Position numbers and translations under genes: made by a program. A DNA stretch of 64,000 bases, from assembly GCF_014066305.1 (NCBI RefSeq), contig NW_023501074.1:434001-498000 (forward strand), read 5' to 3'. Of the stretch, positions 46,469-58,300 are shown one piece after another (position 1 is the first letter of the stretch; each line of letters starts with the position of its first letter). This DNA comes from Letharia columbiana (lineage: Eukaryota > Ascomycota > Lecanoromycetes > Lecanorales > Parmeliaceae). The notes under the pieces were generated by a model. The model was not told where the DNA came from. It ran no database searches and saw only the letters and a list, made by a program, of their open reading frames with translations.

Positions 46469-49166
46469 GATAATGCCCGCGTTCTTCGACCAGCGTCAGA
46501 GGATTTGAATGCCAAACTTGGAGCTGACAGTTCCTATGCACGAAATCCGAGCATGATGCAGGATAGAAAGTGAAATAGAGCGTGGGGTGCGACGATAGGC
46601 CCGATAATCCCTTCCGTTTGCCTTGGGCTGACGGCAAACACTATGCTCTTTGCTCGTCTGTCAACCCCGGCCACGAGGTTTCAGATGCTGCATGTCGATG
46701 TGCCCGATTTGGCAAGCAGGCTTAGGCTATGATTTTGATGACTGGGTGGTCTCCCACGCCAAGTTGTGATTGGCCAAGTAACTGTCTTGGCCCTGCACCT
46801 CGTAATTCCTTCTCGACTAATCAAGGAGTAAGCAAACGCCACAACGAAATCGGTCGATACCAAACCTCTGACAAATCAGCCGAACGATAGCGAAGGGATT
46901 GACTGGTCTAGTAACTAAGATTGCAAGAATCTCACGAAATCAGCATACGACAATCTTGATGTCCAGCCGCTCCGCAAGCTCCATCGCGCAGTTCATACAT
47001 CCGTCTTAATGCAGATCGCAGTATTTCATCGTCCCAGCCAGCTGCAGCAGCTGATTGAAAGGGTGGCCATGATGATCGATAAGCAGACACCGGTCGCCAA
47101 GGCCTTAATTCCGAATGTCGCTGTCTGGTCTCAAAGGCACGAACGCCTCCGTCAAGCTGCCTGCGGGCGAATCAACTCTATGACTGCAGGAGAGCGTGAA
47201 ATTTGTTTGACTAATACCACCTAGTAGATTTCGGGGGCTGACCTCAACAGTACGATAGTCTCCGGGTTCAATGCCTGATCCCTCTGCATATATGAGCTTC
47301 GAAGGCGGCTCTTCTTGATCTCTCAACGATAACATATAAACTATAGAATAACGATGCGTTGATATTAGGATGTAATCTATGCTTAATTGTGAAGGTACTG
47401 GCCTTTTGGTACGGTATGTTTGCCATGGTCTGTAACGACTCGTCTCCTTAGACACAAGGGCACCGATGGTCATTCCCTGCCAGTGAACGGATCCTCGAAG
47501 ACAACACAATTGAAGGTACTCACTCTACTGGGCGGCACCTGTCTCCAAGATAGCAGGATAAATGAACTTGACGAATAGAAGAGGATAATGCAGCGGGCTG
47601 CCCGCCATCATGGCCAGCCAATGTCAATGCGTATTCAATGACCGATCTGCTGCTTCAGCTTAAGACTAGCAGCTTCTCTGTCAAGATGGGGCGCCAACCA
47701 GGGATAGATAGCCTCTTCCATCTTGAGCATCTTCCAATGAAGTCGGCGATGACTGTAAAGTACCAGTCTGGTTGACCAGGCAATAGAAATCCGCCGTACG
47801 GGAAAGACAATATGGTAAATTTTTGAGCCGGATGTCCTGTTGCAAAGAACCTCAGACTTAAGACATCCACAGCAAATACTCCCAGCTTGGCCTCAAAGCA
47901 GCACGAATTGAATGAAATTAGTGTTCCGTCCGTGGGTGGGAACACTTCTGAACTCTCAGAATACCTGAACCTGCAGGTGTTACAGTTGCACATCTTTTTT
48001 TCATGTCCTCCAACAAACTCGTCATGTCAGGATCTTCTTGCGGTAGATTGAGGCTGCCATCCAAGATTTGTCGCACAGCGGAAAGCCGACTTTCGAGGTC
48101 TTGAAAAGCATTTGGTCGGAGACTTGCCATCGGTGTCTCGTGGACCTTCTGCACAACATCCTCCATGGTCGTGCACAGCACAATCCGTGGCAATACATAC
48201 TTTGATAAAATCGATCACTAGAGCTGCGAACTGACGCTCGAAGACATTCGGGGAATGTTACGTATACAAAAAAAGACCTTTCTGTGAATTTACAATATCG
48301 AGCGCTTTGTGGAGGGAAAGTTGCTCTTAAGAAACAGTCTTCGCCAAAACGGAAGGGACTCCCCAACGTTTTGTAAGTCGTGAGGGGTAGCCAAGGAGCA
48401 GAGATGGAGCTGACCGCACAGAGACAGATTGACGTAAGGCAAACGGCGGTGGTATCCAATATATCAAGCTGACGCAAGTCCCGAAAGTTGAGCAATTGTA
48501 ATACTTGGCTGTATCTGCTGCGTTTGTATTCTGGTGGCAGATGCAGCGCATGTCCTTGATCGAGTCAGTCACTCCTCGAGTCGGACGGGCTCTTCAGAAG
48601 ACTTGCCTTCAGGACTATCTACTGACCTCGGATACGGTCAATACTCAAAGTATAGCAGGATTATTGACCCTTTCCTAACCCTCGATGAAGAAATCAGTCT
48701 GGTTCACCTACTTTGCTTGGGCGAAGGATCAAGCGAGCATCCTCGGATTGGCCCAGTGGTTCAATGTGTGGATAAAATGCAGTCAGCCGTGCCAACCAAC
48801 CAAAAGGGCCTTGGCAATTTTCCCTGAAGCAACGAAGCCTATCACACGACGTTATGAAAGGATGGCCGCACCGTCATGTTCCACACATAGCTCCAATCAT
48901 ACCCGAACTTGGTGCAGCGGTGGACCGTGGATCACGAAAAGTAATAAGCTGAAACCTTGGGATTTTTCGCGTCTGATGCTGATCGAATCCAACCATTAAA
49001 TTTGTTTGGATCTTGTGCAACGAGAACTGTCCAACGCCGGGACGGATCATGCTGCTCCTTCAAGCTGCCCCTCATTTGGCAGGAGCTTGTCACAAGCAAG
49101 GGTTGTCTACAGGATGAATAACTTCAAGAAACCGTTATGCTCGCATGGTCAAACCCCTCGAGCCCC
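46469..49166. other. 2.7-kb gene-poor stretch
   Basis: Frames to about 157 codons occur without domains. On the minus strand 48193-47918 a helix-like segment (FQDLESRLSAVRQILDG, LLEDMKKRC) may be an exon of an unrecognised or decayed gene; I could not extend it. No repeat or RNA gene recognised. Confidence 0.35.
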
Positions 49167-50750
49167 TCAAGAATTCACCACACTGGCGGCCATAGCCCCC
49201 GCAACTGCGGCTCCAAGCACGGCACTGTCTATCGTGCTCTCCAAAACTATTCTCTTCTTTCCTGCAACGCTGTCATGTGTTACCATTTCATCCAGAATTG
49301 CCTGCGCCCTCTCCATGTAGCCAGGGTATTTATTGATGATGCTGCCATCACAGCCAATGGTGACATGGTCCATGTCTATGGTCTCTAGTTTTTGAAGCAT
49401 TGCCGTTAACGCATGTATTCCGACCGTGAAATAGGCAATCGAGCGGGTGGACACCCGTCTCACGACGTCTTTGATGAACACGATATCCCTCTCGCTTGGT
49501 ATATGAGGGAATGGATGCCGTTGCTGGAACAAAGCGCGCGAGGCTGCAAGCCCAGGTGATGTGTCAATATCGATAAAAGCCAGATCCTTGGTGTCAAATG
49601 CATAAGGAGTATTGCCAAACGATTGTGACAGTAGTCCATCGAAAAGCCCGGCTGTTTGTGTGGCTTCCACAATTATCAACCGTACAATCTCGCCAGTGTA
49701 CTTGCCCGCAACAAGGTATTCGAACGGCTGGTAGTCTGGGAGGGTGTGTGCAGTATTAAGAATGTCGTCCCAACGAGTCGTAGGAAATATGCCTTTGCCG
49801 AACATGCTGAGCTCAGTGTTGGTCAGGACGTGGGTAATATTTCCCACTGGTGGCGCCCTTGATCGGAACTTGGACGAATCCAGGGCGGCAATTGGCAAAT
49901 GTACAGCGGCATTCATGCCGGTTCCGAGAATTGTAGCTAAGCGTGTGGCAGGATCAAGGTACGCGCGGGCAAGGAGGGCTGAGGAGGAGTCGTTGACTAT
50001 GGCATCAAGACGAACATTGAGCTTCTATAGAACAACAAAATCAGCATTAGACCACAAGAAGAGGGTATGTAAACGGGCAAGTACAGCACGCTGGGAAGCT
50101 TTTGTGATGATTTCCCCAAGGTCACGACCAACGAGATACTCGGAACAATGAAATCCCTTGCCCATGCCCAGCACATTACCGCTTCTTATGGATGTTTGAC
50201 TGTTCCGACATCAGCTGACTTGGTCTCGGACTTGTGTTGTAGGTCTCATGGTTTGGACTGACTCGAGGGGAAAGGACCAGGCAACGCCCATTGGTAGAGG
50301 TCCATTGCCTTCCATATCGCCGGAGGGTTTGGCTTCCACCCCAAGCAATTCCCCAATCCGCTCCGCCATCCAGTCAAAGAAAGCATACTCCTTCAGCTGC
50401 CGTGTGACCGTATCTATGGGAAAGCACATTGTTTTTTGGATCCGCATGCCCAGATCCCTTCCATTAAGCTCCACCAGCGCCATCCGTAGATTTGAGCCAC
50501 CAACCTCTAATGCCAGAAATGTTCCTTGCTCTTGTCCAGTAGGTAGTTCATAGTTTAAAGAAGGCAGCATGCGTTGTGACTGCGGGCCGGAGGTGAGCTG
50601 CTCTTGAAGCTCAGCTTGAAGCTTCTTCGACAAGGCGAGTAGGTCTTCGATCCGCAATCGTTGCTCGAATTGGCTTTGCACCTCTTGTAGGAAGCTTTCC
50701 AGAGAGTTTGGATGCTGTATGGACATGGCGGTGTCTTTGGAGTTGAGCAT
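49167..50750 (-). CDS. hexokinase-family protein, divergent (XprF/HxkC-like), 486 residues
   Basis: Exons on the minus strand: 50750-50263, 50199-50085, 50024-49167. The hexokinase fold is clear: phosphate-binding FLALEVGGSNLRMALVEL, SFPLDQTSIRSG after the first splice, VRLDAIVNDSSSALLARAYL with the catalytic Asp, ILGTGMNAAV, HVLTNTE and QPFEYLVAGKYTGEIVR. Several positions differ from sugar-phosphorylating enzymes: the WTKGF motif is GMGKGF, NTEWGAF is NTELSMF, GGTNLR is GGSNLR. Such changes occur in the atypical, mainly regulatory fungal hexokinases (HxkC/XprF), but I cannot decide between a working sugar kinase and a regulator by eye. An alternative start lies eight codons downstream. It is followed on the same strand by the transporter gene. 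Confidence 0.85.
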
Positions 50751-51275
50751 GGGCGATTGAAGGGGTGTTATAGGAGCTGTCCATGATCTGAGGCGAGTAT
50801 TGTGGTCACATCAATTGAAAGGGCAGGAGCCTTGTGGGAGCTGTCCTAGAGCTGTACCAAGCCAGAGTGACTACGACCATCAGAAGGTGTGGAGCATTAA
50901 TCATGTACGAAGGTTGAAAGCACGCGGTAGCGGCAATTGTTCAAGGAATGGGGCAGTTGAGAGGGAGCGCAACCATTGAGAAGAGCGGCGGTTGGCGAAT
51001 GTCTCAAAGCCTTGGCGCCTGGGCATCGTACCCTTCGTGGCAGGATGAATGGAATGCGTAGCTCTTGAAGTTGGCGACGATCTTAAGTGATGGTCCATAC
51101 TGTTGTGAGTGTAGGAACACGTTAGCAATCCAACCATAAAGGTGGAATATCGGCTCTCATTTACTCCAAAAATACAGCTTTACGTCCCATGCACTTGGCA
51201 AATAGTACTGAAATCTGCTGCTATAAGTTTGCTACCTGATACGATCGTTGCTATCGGCTCGCACTTCCCTCTCAC
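50751..51275. other. hexokinase promoter / transporter 3' region
   Basis: 525 bp between the hexokinase-like start and the transporter stop; no frame or repeat of note. Confidence 0.4.
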
Positions 51276-52943
51276 TCACACTTTCTCCTCCACCTCCGGC
51301 GCCCCTTCCCCAACAATCATCGGCTTTACATCCTCATACGTTTCATCCGTGAACTTCAGATCCTCCTCGATCGGCACCGTATCCTGTATCTTCGTCCAAA
51401 TCAACGGCGCAGCAAGGAGCAAACTCCCCGCGAGCAGCGCCCAACTTGACGCAAATTCATTCATAAACGGAGCCTTGAGCGCATCGATGCGATATATGAT
51501 GGCTGCACCAGCGGACTGTATGCCTTTGTAGAAGCCGGCGTAGTTGGCAAGTTTGCGGCCGTTGTTGGTCAAGGCGCCCATGAACCAGTAGACGCAAGTT
51601 TGCCACGCAGCTAGGGTAGTGTTGGTGAGAGGGAAGTGTGGAAGTTTGCGTGGGGAGGGGGGAGGGGCGGATGAAGGAGGCTTACCATCATAGAAGCCAT
51701 AAAACATATACAAAAACATCGGACCCACATATCCCCTGCTCGTCCAATCCATCTTTGGCGCTGTCTTTGGCGCCGTCTCCGCCCTTGTATACCCTTTCTG
51801 CCAAGCATACCCGCCTCCCCAAATAACCATCGTGATCACAAACAGCACGCCCCAAACCACCTTCGCCCTCATACTTCGTCTCACGCTCTTGACGTCTAGC
51901 CCATACCCGAATATGTAAGCTCCGGCAATCTGACTCGTCCAGTACAGGATACTGTTGAGCGATCTCGTCCTGATGTTGAACTTGGCAGAATTGAAATCAT
52001 TGAATTGGTAAGTATAGAACCAATTACTAGCCAGGAACATTGGGAAAAGGCAGATGATCCAGATGTCCGTTTTCAGTACTTCTAGAAGGCCGAGGAGTTC
52101 GCTTTGCCATGTTGGGTGTTTCATAAGGATGACGTGGGAGCCGTCAGAGCGGACTACGCTTTTGGCATCAACGAGCGTCCAAGCTAGGCAGGCGCCGATG
52201 AATGTCAAGACCAGGAAGCCGATGTAGGTGCCGTCGGTTACGTTGCCGGCTGAAGAATGGATATTTTGACCCAGAGGTATCCTTATCGGAGAACGTTAGT
52301 TGGAGATTGCCATATATTATATTTCGATAGACATGGGAGATACTCACAGCCCACCTATCACAGCCCCCAGATTAAAAATCATCCAGAACCAGGAGATGTA
52401 CCTCCCCTTCGACTGCTCAGGCGGATACGACATCATAATCGCTCCCTGGGCCGCCCAGAGCATTCCAGCACAAATACCAAGCATAGCTCCCGCGAAGACG
52501 ACAAATCCCTCATTCTGGTTGTGATTGTAGCTTAGGTAGCTAGCTATATAAAGAACGTATCCCAAGCCTCCGAGACTCAACGTCAACTTTATACCTAGAC
52601 GGTTGGCAATGGTTCCAGCAAAGAAGCCGAATACACTGAAAGTAGAGTACAGAGCAACGTTGGCATTGTCGGCCGTATGAGCGTCGAATTGACCACCTCC
52701 GCCCAGACCGTTGACTGCGTTGAACATGCCAGGACACATGAAGCAGACGAATGCCACGAGGGTAAGCTGGAAGGGTGGCGATGCATAGCAGGGAATTTTG
52801 ATAGATGCGAAGCGGTAAGTCTTGTATTTCCATCCTACTGGACGGTCTGCATAGCCATTTTCCTCCACAGCAGATGTCTTGTGGTCGTCGTGAGGAGTCT
52901 CTTGTGCCATAGCATCTTGCTTTTCAGGTTGAATATCTGCCAT
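51276..52943 (-). CDS. UNC93-like major facilitator family membrane protein (DUF895 type), 508 residues
   Basis: Exons on the minus strand: 52943-52348, 52281-51686, 51610-51276. About eleven to twelve hydrophobic segments follow a charged N-terminus, with signature stretches of the fungal UNC93/DUF895 group: QLTLVAFVCFMCPGMFNAVN, GLGGGGQ, GAMLGICAGMLWAAQGAIMM, SYPPEQSKGRYISWFWMIFN, IPLGQNI after the first splice, and FYDAAWQTCVYWFMGALTNN after the second. The C-terminal tail is acidic. Members sit in the plasma or vacuolar membrane; substrates are largely unknown. It points the same way as the aldehyde dehydrogenase upstream, so a role in importing a substrate of the choline pathway is possible but unsupported. 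Confidence 0.88.
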
Positions 52944-53648
52944 GATGAAGCGGAAAGCTCAATAGATATAACGTGCTTTGTTCCAGCGATCAAGTTGCGT
53001 GCATATTTCGTCTGCAAGACCGTTACATGCACGTTTCCCGGGAAAGAAAAAGGACCTTAGAGGCAAGGAGCAGAGATCAATAACCACGCAGAAGAGACGA
53101 GAGGTTGAGAGCGATAGTCCTCGATTTACCACACAGGGACGCTGGAGTTATGAATATAAGATAGCGACTGTAGTCGCGTGAGGGGCTTGGGAGGACTTGA
53201 GGAAGCTTGAGCAAGTATTCTGATTGGCATAAATCAAGGGCTATCGGTGATCGACAGTAGTCAGCACTAGAAGAGATAGTCTCCGCTGCACAAAACGGCC
53301 GCGGTGCGAACCCTTGGCACAAGGATGGGAGGGGTCACGAGATAATTTGATGAGGGGCAGATGCAGTGAGACGGCAGTGCATTGCGTTATGCCTGGAAAG
53401 AGAAGCTCCTAGAGTATGGAATCAGCCTTTCGCAAGGGAAAATCAACCGAGGACCAGGTCAAGATTTGGAGAACGTGGTTGGCAGGATCCCTGCCCGTAT
53501 GCTTGGAATCAGATCCACAGAAGCAGGAATCATCTCAACGGCTCGCCCATACCGTCGAATAGTAGAAATGCTGTAGGGCAAGCCCCACTGGATTCGTATG
53601 CAATCAGCTCCCATGACCACAGGTTGACCATGGGCGGGGGGTCAACCC
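52944..53648. other. transporter promoter region
   Basis: 705 bp between the aldehyde dehydrogenase 3' end and the transporter start. Only low-value frames; no repeats. Confidence 0.4.
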
Positions 53649-55200
53649 TTATAGCTTGGAGAAAACTGTAGGCACAGTCCCACTCATATCAACCAGCGTA
53701 CTCTTATTCCTCACCCAAGCCTCTAGGCCCCTTTTTCCGTTCTCAACTCCAACACCACTTTGCTTCCACCCACCCACGCTCATCTCGGCAGGACTTTCGC
53801 CCCAGGTATTGACCCAAGTGATGCCAGCCTCAAGCTGAGCTACGACCTTATGCGCCATGTTGAGGTCCTTCGTAAAGACGCCTGCGGCAAGACCGAGAGG
53901 TGTAGCATTCGCTCTTTCAACGGCTTCTTCCACGGACTCGTACGTCAACAGGGTCATCACGGGCCCGAATATCTCCTCCTGCACAATCCTCATCGAATCT
54001 GTGCAGTCGGTGAACACTGTCGGTCTAACCCAATAGCCACCTTCCAATCCAGGGATGTCTTTCGGTTGGTCAGGGCCTCCACAGAGCAAGGTCGCTCTAT
54101 CCTTTTCGAGTCCGTACTTAATGTACCCAATGACTTTTTCGTAATGCAGCTCGGAGACCAGGGGGCCGAAGTTAGTGTTCACGTCCATGAGATTGCCAGC
54201 TCGGATGTATTTCATCTTTTCCAGTAGCATCTCCTCAAAGGCTTGCTTCATGTCTTTGGGAATAAATACCCTTGTGCCATTCGTGCAGACCTGGCCAGTG
54301 CTGAAGAAATTGGCCATCATAGCTCCATTCACGGCTTGTTCTAGATCCACGTCTGATAATATGATGACTGGGCTCTTCCCACCAAGCTCCATGGTCGTGT
54401 ATTTCATTCCTGCTGCTGCGCTGCTAGCAACCTTTTTGCCTGTTGAGACTTGTCCAGTGAAAGACAGCTTGGCGATTCCAACATGCGACGTAAGATACGC
54501 GCCGACGTCCCCACCGCCTTGAACAACATTGAAGACCCCCGGTGGTAGTCCTGCTTCCGTGTAGATCTCGGCCAATATTTGACCGTGTAGCGGCGTGACT
54601 TCGCTGGGCTTGTAGACCATAGTGTTGCCCGCGGCAAGACAAGGTGCTGACTTCCAGAGCGCTCTAGACACTCTCGACCTCAGCTCGGTATCCATGTCTT
54701 CTGAGAGAGGCGGCGTACATTTGTATGGGGTAATTCCATGCTCCTATGCCCGCGCATACACCCAGAGCCTCTTTCTTCGTATAGACCCATGCGTCTTCCC
54801 TCAACTGCGTCGTCTCCCCATTAAGCCCACCTCCTCCCACTAGGTTGGCGAAGAACTCGAGCACATCCGCTCCCGTCACCACATCAACTGTGCTTGTCTC
54901 GGAGAACGGCTTCCCTGTGTCTTGTGTCTCTGTCCTCGCAATCTCATCGTTTCTATCTCGTAGAAGCTGGACTGCCTTCAGGAGGATGCGAGATCGAACA
55001 ATTGGGGGCGTTGTTGACCAACCATGAAAAGCTCGTTGACCTGATTGAATGGCTGAGTCAATGTCGGAGTGGGAGGCAGCATGGATATCTGCCAGTGGCT
55101 GTGCGGTCGATGGATCGATGGATCTGAAAATACCTCCAGAACCTACCTGGACCTGGCCGTCATAGTAGAGATGGCGCGGCGGGTAGAACGAGTCCGCCAT
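53649..55200 (-). CDS. betaine-aldehyde-dehydrogenase-like NAD(P)+ aldehyde dehydrogenase, 498 residues
   Basis: Oxidises an aldehyde to the acid, here probably betaine aldehyde to glycine betaine. Exons on the minus strand: 55200-54719 and 54663-53649; the join gives [20 protein letters not shown], matching the family exactly. Key features: Rossmann [14 protein letters not shown], general-base Glu in MELGGKSP, catalytic Cys in [33 protein letters not shown], and [20 protein letters not shown] near the C-terminus. Residues around the substrate pocket ([25 protein letters not shown]) agree with betaine aldehyde dehydrogenases. It is divergently paired with a choline-oxidase-like gene over a shared 576-bp promoter, which supports the substrate call. 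No targeting signal seen. Confidence 0.88.
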
Positions 55201-55776
55201 TGATTGAGATTGATGGCGAAATCACGAGGGAGGGTGGGAGAACCTTGAGTCCTTGCCCAGCATGTCATGCACGTACCTTCAACCACGGAGGTTCTACAAG
55301 GCTTGCGCTTAGTATCAGGTCTTGGCCCCTCGATGAGAAACATACCTCTTCTCTTCAAGCTTGCCATGTGCTAACACCAGTTTTTCTCCGCATATTTTGT
55401 CTCCTTTCGGACTAGTCAAGTATCAGCAAATCTGCCCACTCAATAATAATAATGTCTCCCTAGGGCATCCAAACATTTGTGCGACTTTGCTGACCTTGCT
55501 TACTCTAGATCCATCTCATACTTACAATCCTTTGTCTCCTTTCAAGTACACAAATGGAAGGTAATATGCTCTTGTCTTGAGCTGCTCTTATCTCTCTGAG
55601 CACACACTGTCACGTGCGAGATCTCACAGCGACATTTATTGTATTATCTCTTTGCTAGTCTACTGATTCTCTCCTTGGATATACAAAAAGGCTGCGTGGA
55701 GCCTGTTGGGTTAGAAAAGCAACCACAATCTCTTTGGGTTTTCCACTCTTTTCCGAGCCTTGAATTCCTCATCATC
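55201..55776. promoter_or_regulatory. shared bidirectional promoter of the choline/betaine gene pair
   Basis: 576 bp separates the two divergent start codons. It contains AT-rich and pyrimidine-rich leader sequence (for example CAATAATAATAATG near 55441). Co-regulation is inferred from geometry and pathway logic; no factor site is claimed. Confidence 0.55.
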
Positions 55777-57558
55777 ATGACCACCACCAAGCTCTCCGCC
55801 TCAGAGGCCGATAGCTTCGACTACCTGATAGTAGGCGGTGGTACAGCGGGGTGTGTCATCGCTAGCCGATTGGCAGAGTATTTACCGAAGAAGAGAATAC
55901 TACTGATTGAAGCTGGTCCGAGCGATTTCATGAACGACAAGGTTCTAAACCTGAAAGATTGGCTGAACCTCCTGGGTGGCGAGCTGGACTATGACTATGG
56001 GACTACGGAGCAGCCAAATGGTAAGCGAGCTTGGCTCTTGAGGATATGTGTTTTTGGTGATGCGTACAAGTATTCCGTCTACCGTGGTGCATCCAAGAAC
56101 AAGAACCATTCTTGAATTGTGTTATATTCAAGGCGGAATCGGGAGTAAACACAAACAGCATTGACAGCATCACTGATCGATCAAAATATAGGTAACTCGC
56201 ACATCCGCCACTCCCGAGCAAAAGTCCTCGGCGGTTGCTCCTCCCACAACACCCTTATATCCTTCCGTCCCTTCGCCCACGACGCCGCTATCTGGGAATC
56301 TCTCGGCTGCACAGGCTGGTCCTTCGACACCTTCAACCGCCTCCTCGACTCCATCCGCAACACCGTGCAACCCGTCCATTCCCGCCACCGCAACCAGCTC
56401 TGCAAGGACTGGGTCGAGTCCTGCTCCACTGCCCTCTCCATCCCCGTAATCCACGACTTCAACCGCGAGATTGCCCGGAACGGAAACCTAGAGTCCGGCG
56501 TCGGCTTCTTCTCCGTGGCGTACAACCCCGACGACGGCCGCAGGAGCAGCGCGAGCGTCGCCTACATCCACCCCATCCTCCGCGGCGACGAGCACCGACC
56601 CAACCTCACCATCCTAACGGACGCCTGGGTCAGCCGCGTCAACGTGCACTCCTCGACCGTCACAGGCGTCAACATAACCCTGCAATCCGGCACCACCCTC
56701 ACCCTGACCGCCCGCAAGGAAACCATCCTCTGCGCCGGCGCAATCGACACCCCCCGCCTCCTCCTCCACTCCGGCATCGGCCCCTCCGCCCAACTCACCG
56801 CCCTCAACATCCCCGTGGTCGCCTCCATCCCCGGCGTCGGGCACAACCTGCTCGACCACCCGGAAAGCATCATCATGTGGGAACTGAACCGGCCCGTGCC
56901 CCCGAACCAAACGACCATGGACTCCGACGCCGGCATCTTCCTCTCCCGCCCCGGGCACACGCCCGGCGTCGCGGACATCATGATGCACTGCTACCAGATC
57001 CCCTTCTGCCTCAACACCGCCCGCCTCGGCTACGACACCCCCATCGACGCCTTCTGCATGACGCCCAACATCCCCCGCCCCGAATCCAAAGGCCAACTCT
57101 ACCTGACCTCCGCCGACCCGAGCGTCAAGCCCGCCCTCGACTTCCGCTACTTCAGCGACCCGGCCGGCCACGACGCGGCCACCCTGGTCGCCGGCCTCCG
57201 CGCCGCCCGCCGCGTCGCCGCCCAGCCCCCCTTCTCCGCCTGGCTGGCGCGCGAGGTGGCCCCGGGCCCCGCCGTCCAGAGCGACGCCGACCTCGGCGCC
57301 TACGGCCGCTCGGCCGCCCACACCGTCTACCACCCGGCCGGGACGACCAAGATGGGCGACGTGGCCCGCGACGCCATGGCCGTCGTGGACTGCGGGCTGC
57401 GGCTGCGCGGGCTCGGGGGGGTGCGCGTCGCGGACGCGGGGGTGTTCCCCGCCATGACGAGCGTGAACCCGATGCTGACGGTGCTGGCGATTGGGGAGCG
57501 GTGCGCGGAGATGGTGGCGGAGGAGGCGGGGTGGAAGGGTGCGAGGGCGAGATTGTGA
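55777..57558 (+). CDS. GMC oxidoreductase, choline-oxidase-like, 536 residues
   Basis: FAD-dependent oxidase/dehydrogenase; context and sequence suggest choline to betaine aldehyde (to betaine). Exons: 55777-56020 and 56192-57558 (donor GTAAGC, acceptor ATATAG, phase 1). The FAD-binding DYLIVGGGTAGCVIASRLAE starts at about residue 14; AKVLGGCSSHNTLISFRP is the GMC signature 1 region. GAIDTPRLLLHSGIGP is signature 2, LLDHPESIIMWE resembles the active-site segment of choline oxidases, and YHPAGTTKMG with SVNPMLTVLAIGERCAEM supplies the C-terminal His and Asn. It is somewhat shorter than bacterial choline oxidase. From about 56220 exon 2 is extremely C-ending in third positions while exon 1 is ordinary. 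Other GMC substrates cannot be excluded by sequence alone. Confidence 0.82.
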
Positions 57559-58300
57559 GGGGGAAGAAAGTCGAGGGGGGGGGGGGTGCGGAGAGGCCGG
57601 AAATGGGTCGGTTGGATGGAATGTGTGCGCCGTGTAAATGTGTCGCAAGAAATCTCTGCGCCTGTGCGCGATCTCAAGGAAAGAAAATGCAAAGATGGGA
57701 AATTGGCAACTTCCTTTCACAATTGGAAATGCCCCCAAGACCGATCGAATTGTACATATTGTTATCAACACCTCCACCAACATTGTTCAAAAAGTCACTC
57801 AAAGGTGCGCAACTCATAGTCTTCAACCTCATTTCCATTCCATTCACTTCGATGCATACTAAAAGGCTGCACTCACACACCACCTCGCCATGTCCCCAGC
57901 CGTGAACCGAAGCAGTGCACACGCTCCGGAAATCGCTCAAAGCGCCCCGCCACATTGCGGACCGATAAAGAAAAGCCGCCGTAAAGTAAAGTATAAGCAA
58001 ACTCGTCACGCGAATATCAGATCCCCTCGAGAATGTGTACCAGGCCCGATCCCATCCATCTAACCCCCAAATCTTTAAAGTGGTCCTGTGGTCCAGATAG
58101 TAATACATGATTTGTGCAATGCGTAGACATGACCAGCGCCAAAAAGGGTATAATGATCCCGCCAATGAAATCACAAGTACTAAGTAAAGAAAAGAAAAGA
58201 AAAGAAGCATATCAAAGGACATAATCGTACAATTTCGATCCCCTGCTCCCGTTCCCGCTCTCGCTCAAACGCCGAGAATGCCGCGTCGCTTTTTTTTTCT
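57559..58300. other. convergent 3' region of the choline-oxidase-like and NDT80 genes
   Basis: Contains a 10-base G run (about 57576-57586) right after the oxidase stop and an AAAAG tandem at 58184-58205. No gene supported. Confidence 0.5.

Noticed and set aside
56614..57783. 389-codon antisense frame
   Set aside because: Gly/Val/Ala/Asp-rich mirror of the same GC-rich coding strand; no motif.
56235..57905. 556-codon plus-strand frame overlapping the choline-oxidase-like gene
   Set aside because: It is the +1 shadow of a GC-rich gene: Arg/Pro/His-rich low-complexity sequence with no domain, whereas the other frame carries all GMC motifs.
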